Source: Synechococcus sp. AG-679-A04
Lineage (GTDB): Bacteria; Cyanobacteriota; Cyanobacteriia; PCC-6307; Cyanobiaceae
Length of the DNA: 64,000 nucleotides
NCBI GenBank assembly: GCA_003210775.1
Contig: QCUI01000001.1
Coordinates: 1 to 64,000, forward strand
Reading direction: 5' to 3'
The position numbers and the translations under genes are program-made. Under the pieces are notes generated by a model. It was not told where the DNA came from. It worked only from the letters and a program-made list of their open reading frames with translations, and did no database searches. Shown in pieces: positions 35,200 through 42,658 of the stretch (the stretch's first letter is position 1; each line of letters begins with the position of its first letter).

Positions 35200-35748
35200 T
35201 TAATAAGCGTCCTGCATCTCATAAAAATCAGGCTGCACGTAGTCCTTGCGCAGTGGCCAACCGGTCCAATCCTCAGGCATCAGTAACCGCTTGGGATGGG
35301 GATGGCCTTCAAAATTGATCCCGAACATGTCAAAGGTCTCGCGTTCCTGCCAGTCGGCACCGCGGAAAAGTCCATAGAGACTGGGAATACTTGGCTCTCC
35401 TTCTCTGGAGAGAAACACTTTTAAACGTACTTCGCGCAGCTGATCCACCAGACCATCGGCAACTTCTGCCAGTGCGATGAAGTGATAGAAGCTGACCAAT
35501 TGCTGGCCAGGCCCTTGGTCGTAGCCGCCTTGGCACTGCAAATGATCAAAACCGTGGCTTTTGAGAGCTGCTGCGATCACGGGGAGAAACAGTGCCTCAA
35601 CACCGATCTGCTCGACCCCGATGTGGTCGGGATCTAACAGAGCGTGATCAAAGCCTTGCTCACTCAGCCACTGACTGACCGGCCCTGGTTCCGGACCCGT
35701 CGCAACTGGAACATCTGCCTTGGTTTCCTTCTCAGGGGTTGCGCTCAT
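35200..35748 (-). CDS. ndhJ: NAD(P)H-quinone oxidoreductase subunit J
   Basis: NdhJ belongs to the peripheral arm of the photosynthetic NDH-1 complex, which carries cyclic electron flow and respiration in thylakoids. The 182-residue protein corresponds to the 30 kDa (NuoC-like) subunit: [52 protein letters not shown] and [22 protein letters not shown] are the signature region. The first 25 residues are variable and proline-rich. Its start overlaps the stop of ndhK by 4 bases (minus-strand order ndhC-ndhK-ndhJ), the conserved cyanobacterial and plastid arrangement. Confidence 0.96.
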   Translation of the reverse strand: MSATPEKETKADVPVATGPEPGPVSQWLSEQGFDHALLDPDHIGVEQIGVEALFLPVIAAALKSHGFDHLQCQGGYDQGPGQQLVSFYHFIALAEVADGLVDQLREVRLKVFLSREGEPSIPSLYGLFRGADWQERETFDMFGINFEGHPHPKRLLMPEDWTGWPLRKDYVQPDFYEMQDAY

Positions 35749-36518
35749 GACTCCTCAGGGATCTTGACGGGCTCGGCTGTCTCCAATACAGGCATCGGCA
35801 ATCCTGCGCCAGGTTTCAATGCAGCCACCTGGGTTTCAGCACGCAGATAAGCACCGGTGACGATCGGCTCAACAGGAGTCATCGCATGCTCCACCGTGCA
35901 GTAGCGATGGGTCTGAATCAGCAGACGACGATCGGCCACCGATTCATTGGCCACTTTCTTGCGCAGCTTGATCACCGCATCAAAGATCGCTTCAGGTCTG
36001 GGGGGACAGCCGGGCAAGTAGAGGTCAACGGGAATCAGCTTGTCCACACCGCGAACAGCGGTGGTTGAGTCTGAGCTGAACATGCCACCGGTAATGGTGC
36101 AGGCACCCATGGCGATCACATACTTGGGCTCGGGCATCTGTTCATAGAGACGCACTAATGCAGGGGCCATTTTCATAGTCACCGTGCCCGCGACAAGCAA
36201 GAGATCGGCCTGACGAGGCGAACTGCGTGGCACTAGACCAAACCGGTCGAAATCGAAACGCGAGCCCAGCAAGGCAGCGAATTCAATGAAGCAGCAAGCC
36301 GTTCCGTAAAGGAGTGGCCAAAGACTGCTCAATCGTGCCCAGTTGTGGAGATCATCCAAGCTCGTGAGGATGATGTTTTCGCTGAGGTCCTGAGTGACCG
36401 TCGGCACACCCTCAGCAGCACCAGCCACCGGGCCGCAGCTGGATTCCCTCAGATCACGGACCGCCTGAATCGAGGGGGCTTCTCCAGTTGTTGCAGCTCT
36501 TTCGATCGATGAGGTCAT
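35745..36518 (-). CDS. ndhK: NAD(P)H-quinone oxidoreductase subunit K
   Basis: The ATG at 36518 (MTSSIERA) lies 4 bases after the ndhC stop and gives 257 residues. NdhK is the PSST-type subunit that carries the terminal 4Fe-4S cluster N2 beside the quinone site. The ligands are visible: the tandem Cys of [10 protein letters not shown], the Cys of [10 protein letters not shown] and the Cys of [11 protein letters not shown]. The variable first 50 residues carry a Ser/Thr-rich stretch. Its place between ndhC and ndhJ is the standard gene order. Confidence 0.96.
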   Translation of the reverse strand: MTSSIERAATTGEAPSIQAVRDLRESSCGPVAGAAEGVPTVTQDLSENIILTSLDDLHNWARLSSLWPLLYGTACCFIEFAALLGSRFDFDRFGLVPRSSPRQADLLLVAGTVTMKMAPALVRLYEQMPEPKYVIAMGACTITGGMFSSDSTTAVRGVDKLIPVDLYLPGCPPRPEAIFDAVIKLRKKVANESVADRRLLIQTHRYCTVEHAMTPVEPIVTGAYLRAETQVAALKPGAGLPMPVLETAEPVKIPEES

Positions 36519-36522
36519 GGGA

Positions 36523-36885
36523 TCAGCTCCACTCCAGGGCGCCCTTGCGCCAGGCATAGGCCAAAGCCACCACGAGGATGGCGATGAACACCAAGGCTTC
36601 TATGAAAGCCAAAATACCTAGTCGATGGAATGCCACGGCCCAGGGGTAAAGGAAAACCGTTTCCACATCGAAGATCACGAAGACCAGCGCAAACATGTAG
36701 TAGCGGATGTTGAACTGGATCCAGGCGCCACCGATCGGCTCCATGCCCGACTCATAGGTGAGTTCACGCTCGCCCACCTGACTGCGAGGAGACACAAGCT
36801 TGTTAGTCACCAGGGCCAACACAGGCACAGCCGCTGCAATCAGCAGGAAGCCGAGGAAAGCGTCATACCCCGGAAGGACAAACAT
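36523..36885 (-). CDS. ndhC: NAD(P)H-quinone oxidoreductase subunit 3
   Basis: NdhC is a small membrane subunit of NDH-1. Using the ATG at 36885 gives exactly 120 residues, the usual length; the 11 upstream residues are not conserved. Three hydrophobic segments are seen (residues 5-30, 62-82 and 89-110), and the loop between the first two contains [29 protein letters not shown], the diagnostic region of the subunit, with its cytoplasmic loop near the quinone cavity. The gene is divergent from rubA with about 100 bases between starts, so both promoters lie there. Confidence 0.96.
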   Translation of the reverse strand: MFVLPGYDAFLGFLLIAAAVPVLALVTNKLVSPRSQVGERELTYESGMEPIGGAWIQFNIRYYMFALVFVIFDVETVFLYPWAVAFHRLGILAFIEALVFIAILVVALAYAWRKGALEWS

Positions 36886-36987
36886 CTGGGCTGATCCGAA
36901 TGAAGTGCAGTCTGGCATTTGCAGCCTCTAGCTGACGTTTGACCAGCTGGCGTCGATAGAGTGATTTACCTCTTGGGTAATTCAGCG

Positions 36988-37458
36988 GTGAGCGACGACA
37001 CACAAGCACCGCAGGACCCTGCGAATGACATCGCTACCGATTCAGAGGTGCAGCCAATTGGCGAGGCCGATCTTCTAGAGGAACCCACAGAAGAGGTCAA
37101 AGTGCGTGCCCCAGAAAAGACTCTGGCGGAACAAGCGAGTGATCCACTCACGCACCGTTTCGAGTGCCGAAGCTGCGGATTTGTCTACGACCCTGAAGAG
37201 GGCATCAAAAAATTGCGCCTCGAATCAGGCACCGCTTTTCAGCAGCTTGATGCTTTGACGTTCCGCTGTCCGGTTTGCCGCAGCAGAGTTGGCGCTTTCC
37301 GCGATATCGGACCACGATCCAAGGCCAGTGGTTTTGAAGAGAATCTCGACTTCGGCCTGGGCGTCAACCGTTTGACTCCGGGACAGAAGAATGTGCTGAT
37401 CTTCGGGAGCTTGGCCCTTGGATTCGCCTTCTTCCTCTCCTTGTATTCACTGCGCTGA
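36988..37458 (+). CDS. rubA: Membrane-anchored rubredoxin
   Basis: I chose GTG 36988 (156 residues) because rubA in this gene cluster normally starts with M/V-S-D; an upstream GTG at 36961 would add 9 residues. The N-terminal 50 residues are acidic and variable. The rubredoxin domain follows, with iron ligands in FECRSCGFVYDP and FRCPVCRSRVG, and a hydrophobic C-terminal helix (QKNVLIFGSLALGFAFFLSLY) that anchors the protein in the thylakoid. RubA is needed for assembly of photosystems, including the photosystem II reaction centre. It leads the conserved rubA-ycf48-psbEFLJ array. Confidence 0.94.
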   Translation: MSDDTQAPQDPANDIATDSEVQPIGEADLLEEPTEEVKVRAPEKTLAEQASDPLTHRFECRSCGFVYDPEEGIKKLRLESGTAFQQLDALTFRCPVCRSRVGAFRDIGPRSKASGFEENLDFGLGVNRLTPGQKNVLIFGSLALGFAFFLSLYSLR

Positions 37459-37502
37459 ATCCCCTGCATTGCTCCAAACCCTGCCTTCAATCGCAAATCG
37501 GC

Positions 37503-38513
37503 ATGAATTCCCTGATTAAATCCCTGGCCCAGTTGGCACTCGTGGTCTGTATCGGCTTCGGTCTCGGCGGTTGCGTCACGACCAAAGTTCCGACTGCAAC
37601 AGCCAGCCCCTGGCAGGTGATCGATCTCAACACCAAGGCCAATCCGCTGGATGTTGCTTTTACCAGCGCCGACCACGGATTCTTGGTGGGCAGCAACCGC
37701 CTGATTCTTGAAACGAATGATGGTGGCGCGAGCTGGAACGAGCGCAGTCTGGATCTGCCTGAGGAAGAGAACTTCCGCCTGATCAGCATTGCTTTTGAAG
37801 GCGATGACGGCTGGATTGCCGGACAACCTGGGCTGCTGATGCACACCATCGATGGTGGTCAGAACTGGACGCGCCTTTTCCTGGATACCAAGCTGCCAGG
37901 CGAGCCCTATCTGATCACTGCCATCGGGCCGAACAGCGCGGAACTAGCCACCAATGTGGGAGCCGTATACCGAACCAGCGATGGCGGTGGCAGCTGGGAC
38001 GCTGAGGTGAGTGATGCCGCAGGCTCCATTCGTGATCTGCGACGGAGTCCTGACGGCGCCTACGTGAGCGTGAGCAGCCTTGGCAACTTCTATGCCACCT
38101 GGGATCCAGGCCAGACGGTATGGCAAGTCCACCAACGGGTCAGCAGCCAAAGACTGCAGAGCATTGGATACCAGCCCGATGGCCGGCTGTGGATGGTGGC
38201 TCGTGGAGCACAGATCCGCTTCAATGAGGATGCAGCGGACAAAGACAACTGGAGCAAGCCGATCATCCCCATCACCAACGGCTATGGCTACATGGACATG
38301 GCCTGGTCTGATGACGGAGCGATTTGGGCCAGCGGTGGCAACGGCACCCTGTTGGTGAGCCGAGATGAGGGCAACAGCTGGGAACGCGACCCTGAGAGCG
38401 TGCAAGCTCCAACCAATTTCACTCGCTTTGTTTTCGACGACACGGATCGCCAGCAGCATGCATACCTGCTGGGTGAGAGGGGTCTGATGCTGCGTTGGTC
38501 GGCGCTGAGTTGA
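37503..38513 (+). CDS. ycf48: Photosystem II assembly factor Ycf48/HCF136
   Basis: The 336-residue product has a signal peptide ending in a lipobox-like LGGC (residues about 22-25), then a seven-bladed beta-propeller built from repeats such as TNDGGASWNERSLDL, TIDGGQNWTRLFLD, TSDGGGSWDAEVSD and SRDEGNSWERDPE; the D-G-G-x-x-W pattern is typical. Ycf48 acts in the lumen, binds early D1 precursors and helps to form the photosystem II reaction centre. It follows rubA by 44 bases and precedes psbE, the standard arrangement. Confidence 0.95.
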   Translation: MNSLIKSLAQLALVVCIGFGLGGCVTTKVPTATASPWQVIDLNTKANPLDVAFTSADHGFLVGSNRLILETNDGGASWNERSLDLPEEENFRLISIAFEGDDGWIAGQPGLLMHTIDGGQNWTRLFLDTKLPGEPYLITAIGPNSAELATNVGAVYRTSDGGGSWDAEVSDAAGSIRDLRRSPDGAYVSVSSLGNFYATWDPGQTVWQVHQRVSSQRLQSIGYQPDGRLWMVARGAQIRFNEDAADKDNWSKPIIPITNGYGYMDMAWSDDGAIWASGGNGTLLVSRDEGNSWERDPESVQAPTNFTRFVFDDTDRQQHAYLLGERGLMLRWSALS

Positions 38514-38556
38514 GTCTTTTCCTGATCGACTAACAACTCTTCGTAACCAACCAGAA

Positions 38557-38578
38557 GGCTCGTGCGCGGACACGAGCC
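38557..38578. other. Perfect 8-bp inverted repeat before psbE
   Basis: GGCTCGTG and CACGAGCC flank a six-base loop CGCGGA. No T-run follows, so it is unlikely to be an ordinary intrinsic terminator. It lies between the ycf48 stop and the psbE ATG, about 40 bases before the latter, and could be an RNA-processing stem, a weak terminator that tunes psbE expression, or a protein-binding palindrome. The pairing is certain; the function is not. Confidence 0.55.
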
Positions 38579-38617
38579 CTATGCATTTAGGATCCGCACA
38601 GACAAAGGATCTTTTTC

Positions 38618-38866
38618 ATGGCTGGAGGCTCTACGGGTGAACGCCCGTTTTTCGAGATCATCACCAGTATTCGCTACTGGGTGATCCACGCAATCACGTT
38701 GCCTTCGATCTTCCTTGCTGGATTCCTGTTCGTGTCCACAGGCCTGGCCTATGACGCTTTCGGAACTCCACGCCCTGACTCGTACTACCAAGCCAGTGAG
38801 AGCAAAGCTCCTGTAGTTGGTCAGCGCTTCGAAGGCAAGTCGAGCCTCGACTCACGCCTGAAATAA
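38618..38866 (+). CDS. psbE: Cytochrome b559 alpha subunit
   Basis: An 82-residue photosystem II protein. His24 in the RYWVIHAI segment binds the haem shared with PsbF, and residues about 20-40 form the single transmembrane helix. The lumenal part contains [13 protein letters not shown], which is conserved throughout cyanobacteria and plastids. A Shine-Dalgarno-like AAAGGA precedes the ATG by about 10 bases. It starts the psbEFLJ operon; the cytochrome is needed for assembly of the photosystem II core and for photoprotection. Confidence 0.97.
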   Translation: MAGGSTGERPFFEIITSIRYWVIHAITLPSIFLAGFLFVSTGLAYDAFGTPRPDSYYQASESKAPVVGQRFEGKSSLDSRLK

Positions 38867-38875
38867 TAATTTTCC

Positions 38876-39013
38876 ATGACTCAAACACCCACCTCTTCGA
38901 AGCCACGCGTTTATCCGATTTTCACGGTGCGCTGGCTTGCTCTGCACACCCTGGGAGTTCCTGCGGTGTTCTTCATTGGCGCTTTGGCCGCCATGCAATT
39001 CATCCGTCGCTGA
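38876..39013 (+). CDS. psbF: Cytochrome b559 beta subunit
   Basis: A 45-residue protein found by reading the short frame that follows psbE by 9 bases. The sequence runs [16 protein letters not shown], with His24 as the second axial haem ligand, then [18 protein letters not shown], one transmembrane helix ending in the usual basic C-terminus. Length and sequence match PsbF of cyanobacteria and plastids. Confidence 0.97.
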   Translation: MTQTPTSSKPRVYPIFTVRWLALHTLGVPAVFFIGALAAMQFIRR

Positions 39014-39034
39014 TTTCAACAGACCTGACACATC

Positions 39035-39154
39035 ATGGAGCGCAACAAAAACCCCAACTCATTGCCTGTTGAACTCAACAGAACCAGCCTTTATCTCGGA
39101 CTGTTGGTTGTGTTTGTCACAGGCATTTTGTTCTCCAGCTACTTCTTTAACTGA
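39035..39154 (+). CDS. psbL: Photosystem II protein L
   Basis: A 39-residue product beginning [20 protein letters not shown] and ending in the membrane helix [19 protein letters not shown]. PsbL is exactly 39 residues in most cyanobacteria and plastids, and the N-P-N-x-x-x-V-E-L-N-R-T core is invariant. It helps electron transfer on the acceptor side of photosystem II and stabilises the dimer. It lies 21 bases after psbF and 12 bases before psbJ. Confidence 0.97.
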   Translation: MERNKNPNSLPVELNRTSLYLGLLVVFVTGILFSSYFFN

Positions 39155-39166
39155 GGATCTGAAATC

Positions 39167-39367
39167 ATGAGCGGCAAGAAATCCGGGCTTCCCGACGGTC
39201 GTATTCCTGATCGACTTCCTGACGGCACTCCAGCAGTCAAGTGGCGCTCACGTTGGACCGAGGGAACTCTTCCCCTCTGGCTGGTGGCTACAGCAGGTGG
39301 CATGGCTGCAATCTTCGTTGTTGGCCTGTTCTTTTACGGCTCTTACACGGGTGTAGGTTCTGCCTGA
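39167..39367 (+). CDS. psbJ: Photosystem II protein J
   Basis: A 66-residue photosystem II subunit with a Lys/Gly-rich stromal part ([22 protein letters not shown]), then [38 protein letters not shown]; the last part is the single transmembrane helix ending with the conserved YGSYTG. It sits last in the psbEFLJ operon and is followed within 30 bases by a strong terminator. Plastid PsbJ is only about 40 residues; the longer N-terminus is common in marine picocyanobacteria. Confidence 0.96.
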   Translation: MSGKKSGLPDGRIPDRLPDGTPAVKWRSRWTEGTLPLWLVATAGGMAAIFVVGLFFYGSYTGVGSA

Positions 39368-39393
39368 TTGCTCAAGTATCAGCCTTCCGAATG

Positions 39394-39422
39394 AAAAAAC
39401 CGGGTTCATACCCGGTTTTTTT
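39394..39422 (+). terminator. Intrinsic terminator of the psbEFLJ operon
   Basis: AACCGGG and CCCGGTT flank a six-base loop (TTCATA), and the descending arm runs into a T-tract, with a matching A-tract before the stem, so the hairpin could also end transcription from the opposite side. It begins 27 bases after the psbJ stop codon, a typical distance. Confidence 0.9.
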
Positions 39423-39553
39423 GTGGGATTCTTGCAGATCAACCAAGCGATTCATCGATCGGATGAACCTTGACTCCAGTTATGCAGTACTCGTATCGGC
39501 AAAAGACGAAGAGCACCTCGCCGACATACTGTTGATGGGCCAGCCAGTCTCTG

Positions 39554-40024
39554 ATGGTTCTTCTTGCCCAGAAGCCAGCCGACTCAAGGGTCTCAAGTTC
39601 GACCAAGCGCAATCGCCGCCCTAAGAAGCGGCAACTGTTCTGCCCAGCCCACTCTGATCAACTGATCGAAGGCAACGGCAGGAAGTACTACCTGCACCTG
39701 CTGCAGCCGGAACAACTGCAGCAGCGAGGCATTTCAGCCAAACGCGCCAAGCTGATCATCAACGCCTATCCAGTGCTTGTGCTCAGCAATGAGTGGCTGG
39801 AGGAGTTGTATTGCCCCAAATGCGGGAGCTTGCACTGGTGCCATGTGATTAAGCACGACCGAGTGCATCACACGGTGCGTTGGGCTCCCAGAGAGCTTTG
39901 GGAACAGGTGGCACATGTGGATCCTGTTGTGGCGAACCCCACCGCAAGCGAGTATTCCCGCAGAGAAGCCGGGAGGCACCGTCAGAAACGGGTGGATGGC
40001 AAGCGCTATTACGACCGCCATTAG
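39554..40024 (+). CDS. Conserved hypothetical Cys-rich protein
   Basis: I do not recognise this 156-residue family. It is basic at the start (KRNRRPKKR) and end, and has Cys30 (LFCPAH), then Cys87, Cys90 and Cys96 in YCPKCGSLHWCHV, an arrangement that could bind zinc like a treble-clef or ribbon. RHRQKRVDGKRYYDRH closes the protein. A small nucleic-acid-binding protein is a reasonable guess, but nothing proves it. It is separated from psbJ by a terminator and 186 bases, so it should have its own promoter. No signal peptide or membrane segment is present. Confidence 0.55.
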   Translation: MVLLAQKPADSRVSSSTKRNRRPKKRQLFCPAHSDQLIEGNGRKYYLHLLQPEQLQQRGISAKRAKLIINAYPVLVLSNEWLEELYCPKCGSLHWCHVIKHDRVHHTVRWAPRELWEQVAHVDPVVANPTASEYSRREAGRHRQKRVDGKRYYDRH

Positions 40025-40056
40025 GTCGATAACAGTGCTGATTAAAAACGATTTCT

Positions 40057-40509
40057 TCAGGAAACCTCTGGGTTAATGAGCTGCAACGCAGCTTCTCCGC
40101 CTCGAACCGATCGAGGGCTAAGCCGTTGATCAAAGCTGATCAGCAGTCCTTCGTGATGAACTGCCAGAGCGAGCAGATAAGCATCCGTGATCTGCCCATG
40201 GTGCAGAAGCGCATCTGCCAAAAAGAGATCAGCTGCATTCCACGAGAGTGAATCAGGCCAAAACACATGGGCCGGATGGGCCAGCAGCTCTTGGAGGAGC
40301 GGCATCAAAACAACTGGACTTCCTGGACTGTTGGGGTAGCGAGGGTTGCCAAGAATTCTCAGCAATGCACTCTGCGTCAACGGACAAGTCGCCCAGCCAT
40401 CACCACCACGGGCCTGAAACCAACCATGGGCTGGTTGATGGTGAACATGCTGCGGATCGATCAAAGCGATCAGCACGTTGACATCCAGTAGAGCAATCCG
40501 TTCCGCCAT
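40057..40509 (-). CDS. PIN-domain protein, probable VapC-type toxin
   Basis: The 150-residue protein starts with IALLDVNVLIALIDPQH, the opening strand of a PIN domain with its first catalytic Asp; a second conserved acidic group lies in ITDAYLLALAVHHEG and a late Asp in LISFDQRLS. PIN-domain VapC toxins are magnesium-dependent ribonucleases that cut tRNA or rRNA. The gene overlaps the preceding small RHH gene by one base, which is the arrangement of antitoxin followed by toxin. Whether it is toxic here has not been shown. Confidence 0.8.
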   Translation of the reverse strand: MAERIALLDVNVLIALIDPQHVHHQPAHGWFQARGGDGWATCPLTQSALLRILGNPRYPNSPGSPVVLMPLLQELLAHPAHVFWPDSLSWNAADLFLADALLHHGQITDAYLLALAVHHEGLLISFDQRLSPRSVRGGEAALQLINPEVS

Positions 40510-40754
40510 CAGGCGTCTTGATCACGAAGCTGATTGACAAGCTCCAGATCAACGACGCCACCAGACGCCTTGAGGGGCAATTGCGGTAATCCTGAACGCT
40601 GCGCTCCAGAGTTTTGCGGACCTCTCTCTATGGGCATGGAAAGCGTCTGACGGGCGAGGTCGCTGATGACATCACCGATCGTGCGCTGGCGCTGGCGGGC
40701 CAAAACGCGCGCTGCTTCAAGCACGTCGTCATCCAACTGGAGAGTGGTTCGCAT
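40509..40754 (-). CDS. Ribbon-helix-helix antitoxin (VapB-like)
   Basis: This 81-residue protein has MRTTLQLDDDVLEAARVLARQR at the start, which is the ribbon and first helix of CopG/RHH-type antitoxins, followed by GDVISDLARQTL, the second helix. The remaining half is a flexible region that in other pairs wraps round the toxin. RHH antitoxins also repress their own operon, so an operator is expected in the 83 bases upstream, but I see no clear palindrome there. The gene overlaps the toxin gene by one base. Confidence 0.75.
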   Translation of the reverse strand: MRTTLQLDDDVLEAARVLARQRQRTIGDVISDLARQTLSMPIERGPQNSGAQRSGLPQLPLKASGGVVDLELVNQLRDQDA

Positions 40755-40837
40755 CAGGCATCACGCATCTCTCATCATCTTAGGTCTGTCTTGGTGAATG
40801 TTCCCCACATCCAGCTTGCTAGGACTTGGTCCTTAAG

Positions 40838-41605
40838 TCACCAGGCCCGATAAACCAGTCTCCCAAGCAACTCACGCAAAGCACGGGAACTGCCATCAAG
40901 GGCCGCAGCGGTCGGAAGCCACTGGGTGGGATCGCGCCAAATCGGTCCTGCCCATTGGCCACGGCCCTGAAAATCCACCGGGAATGGCACCACGTTCAGC
41001 CCCTGGCGTTCGAACAAGCGTTGGGCCCGGCGCATATGGAAAGCACTGGTGACCAGAAGAATGCGTGGGGTCGTGGTTGAACGATCAGACTCCTGCAACA
41101 GCTGACGAATCGCAACGGCTTCCTGGGCTGTGTTCACCACAGGGGGGGTACTTTGCATCGCCGCAGCAGGGATACCCAGCTGCTCAGCCTCCTGCAAATA
41201 ACGCTGCCCCTCTGGTGGCTGGCCGGGGCGAAACGGACTGGCACCGCCGGTAAATAGCAAGCGCGGTGCTTTGCCCTGCCGATACAGATCAAGCCCAGCG
41301 AGGAATCGATCCGGGTCATGCCACTCGCTGACCTTCGCAGCGCCGGGAGCAGGGTGACGGCCGCCACTGAGCACAACGATCGCATCAGCAGACGGAACCT
41401 TTGCTGCCGATTGGCGTTGCCAAGGTGTCTCCAACCAGCGCCAGAGGGTCTGGCTCACCAGCCCCAGCGAAAACAGCCAGAGCAAGACCACAGCCGTGAT
41501 CACTGGCCAGCGCCAGCGACCGATCAAGCCCACCAGCAGCATGATCAGACTGAGCCCAAGGGGCAACAGAACCAGGGGCAGGATTTTGCTCAGCCAGTAG
41601 GCCAT
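40838..41605 (-). CDS. YdcF family (DUF218) membrane protein
   Basis: The 255-residue protein has two N-terminal hydrophobic helices (about 5-28 and 33-50) and a DUF218/YdcF domain: DAIVVLSGGRHPAP (73-86), LYRQGKAPRLLFTGG, ENT-like VVNTAQEAVAIRQLLQ, and LVTSAFHMRRAQRLF. The family is linked to envelope biogenesis (SanA/ElyC), and the soluble domain faces the periplasm. Its place directly after the nucleotide-sugar genes, 30 bases from the epimerase on the same strand, fits a role in surface polysaccharide or cell envelope. Confidence 0.85.
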   Translation of the reverse strand: MAYWLSKILPLVLLPLGLSLIMLLVGLIGRWRWPVITAVVLLWLFSLGLVSQTLWRWLETPWQRQSAAKVPSADAIVVLSGGRHPAPGAAKVSEWHDPDRFLAGLDLYRQGKAPRLLFTGGASPFRPGQPPEGQRYLQEAEQLGIPAAAMQSTPPVVNTAQEAVAIRQLLQESDRSTTTPRILLVTSAFHMRRAQRLFERQGLNVVPFPVDFQGRGQWAGPIWRDPTQWLPTAAALDGSSRALRELLGRLVYRAW

Positions 41606-41635
41606 AGGGAAGGTTCAGCCCAGTGGCAGTAACTC

Positions 41636-42658
41636 TCAGACGCTGTAGAACTCGCGATACCAACTGGCAAAGCGATCGACACCCTCCTCAATCGGCGTGC
41701 TGGGACGGAAACCAACCCAATCCTCCAAAGCTTGGGTGTCTGCGGCGGTGGCCACCACATCTCCAGGCTGCATCGGCTGGAAATCTTTGATCGCTTCTTG
41801 ACCGAGCGCTTGCTCCATCACTTCGATAAAGCGCAGCAGTTCGGTGGGCTGGCTGTTGCCGATGTTGAACACCCGATGCGGAGCTGCGGCCGTTGCTGGA
41901 TCGGGCTGGAGCGGATCGAAATCCGGGTTAACGGATGCAGGTTTGTCGCAGCAGCGCAGCACCCCTTCCACGATGTCGTCGATGTAGGTGAAATCACGCT
42001 GCATCTTTCCGTGGTTAAACACCTTGATCGGATCGCCCGCGAGGATCGCCTTGGCGAACAGCATCGGCGCCATATCTGGGCGCCCCCAGGGGCCATAGAC
42101 GGTGAAAAACCGCAAACCGGTTGCCGGGAGGCCATACAAGTGGCTGTAGGTGTGAGCCATTAGCTCATTGGCCTTCTTGCTTGCGGCATACAGGCTCACC
42201 GGATGATTGACGGGCTGCTGTTCATGGAACGGGAGGTTGCGGTTGCCGCCATATACCGAACTGCTGGAGGCGTAAACCAGGTTTTCGACGTCGTGATGGC
42301 GGCAACCTTCAAGGATGTTGCCAAAACCCACCAAATTGCTCTGGATGTAGGCCGCTGGATTCTCCAGCGAATAACGAACACCGGCTTGGGCTGCCAGGTT
42401 GACGACCACGCGTGGCTGCTCTGCCGCAAACAGAGCCATCAACGCTTCGCCATCCTCCAGCGCCAACTGTTCAAAACGACAGGCATCCGCGGCAGCAGCA
42501 GCCTCGATACGAGCGAGGCGAGCGCCTTTGAGCTGGGGGTCGTAGTAGCTGTTGAGGTTGTCGATGCCGACGACCCGCTCGCCACGTTCCAACAAACGCA
42601 GACTGAGGGCTGCGCCAATGAAGCCGGCCGCACCGGTGACCAGAACAGGACGTGTCAT
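41636..42658 (-). CDS. NAD-dependent epimerase, probable UDP-glucuronate 4-epimerase
   Basis: The 340-residue enzyme is an extended short-chain dehydrogenase: the nucleotide-binding TGAAGFIGAALSLRLLERG (8-26), the YASSSSVYGG strand with catalytic Ser, and the YAASKKANELMAH motif (Tyr-x3-Lys). NSYYDPQLKGARL and the MQRDFTYIDDIVEGV segment are typical of UDP-glucuronate 4-epimerases, which make UDP-galacturonate. It overlaps the end of the UDP-glucose dehydrogenase gene by 4 bases, and that enzyme would provide its substrate, so the pair makes sense as UDP-glucose to UDP-glucuronate to UDP-galacturonate. Confidence 0.88.
   Translation of the reverse strand: MTRPVLVTGAAGFIGAALSLRLLERGERVVGIDNLNSYYDPQLKGARLARIEAAAAADACRFEQLALEDGEALMALFAAEQPRVVVNLAAQAGVRYSLENPAAYIQSNLVGFGNILEGCRHHDVENLVYASSSSVYGGNRNLPFHEQQPVNHPVSLYAASKKANELMAHTYSHLYGLPATGLRFFTVYGPWGRPDMAPMLFAKAILAGDPIKVFNHGKMQRDFTYIDDIVEGVLRCCDKPASVNPDFDPLQPDPATAAAPHRVFNIGNSQPTELLRFIEVMEQALGQEAIKDFQPMQPGDVVATAADTQALEDWVGFRPSTPIEEGVDRFASWYREFYSV

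Noticed and set aside
39241-39624. Plus-strand frame of 127 codons through psbJ and its terminator
   Set aside because: It overlaps psbJ in another frame, contains the terminator and overlaps the next gene start.
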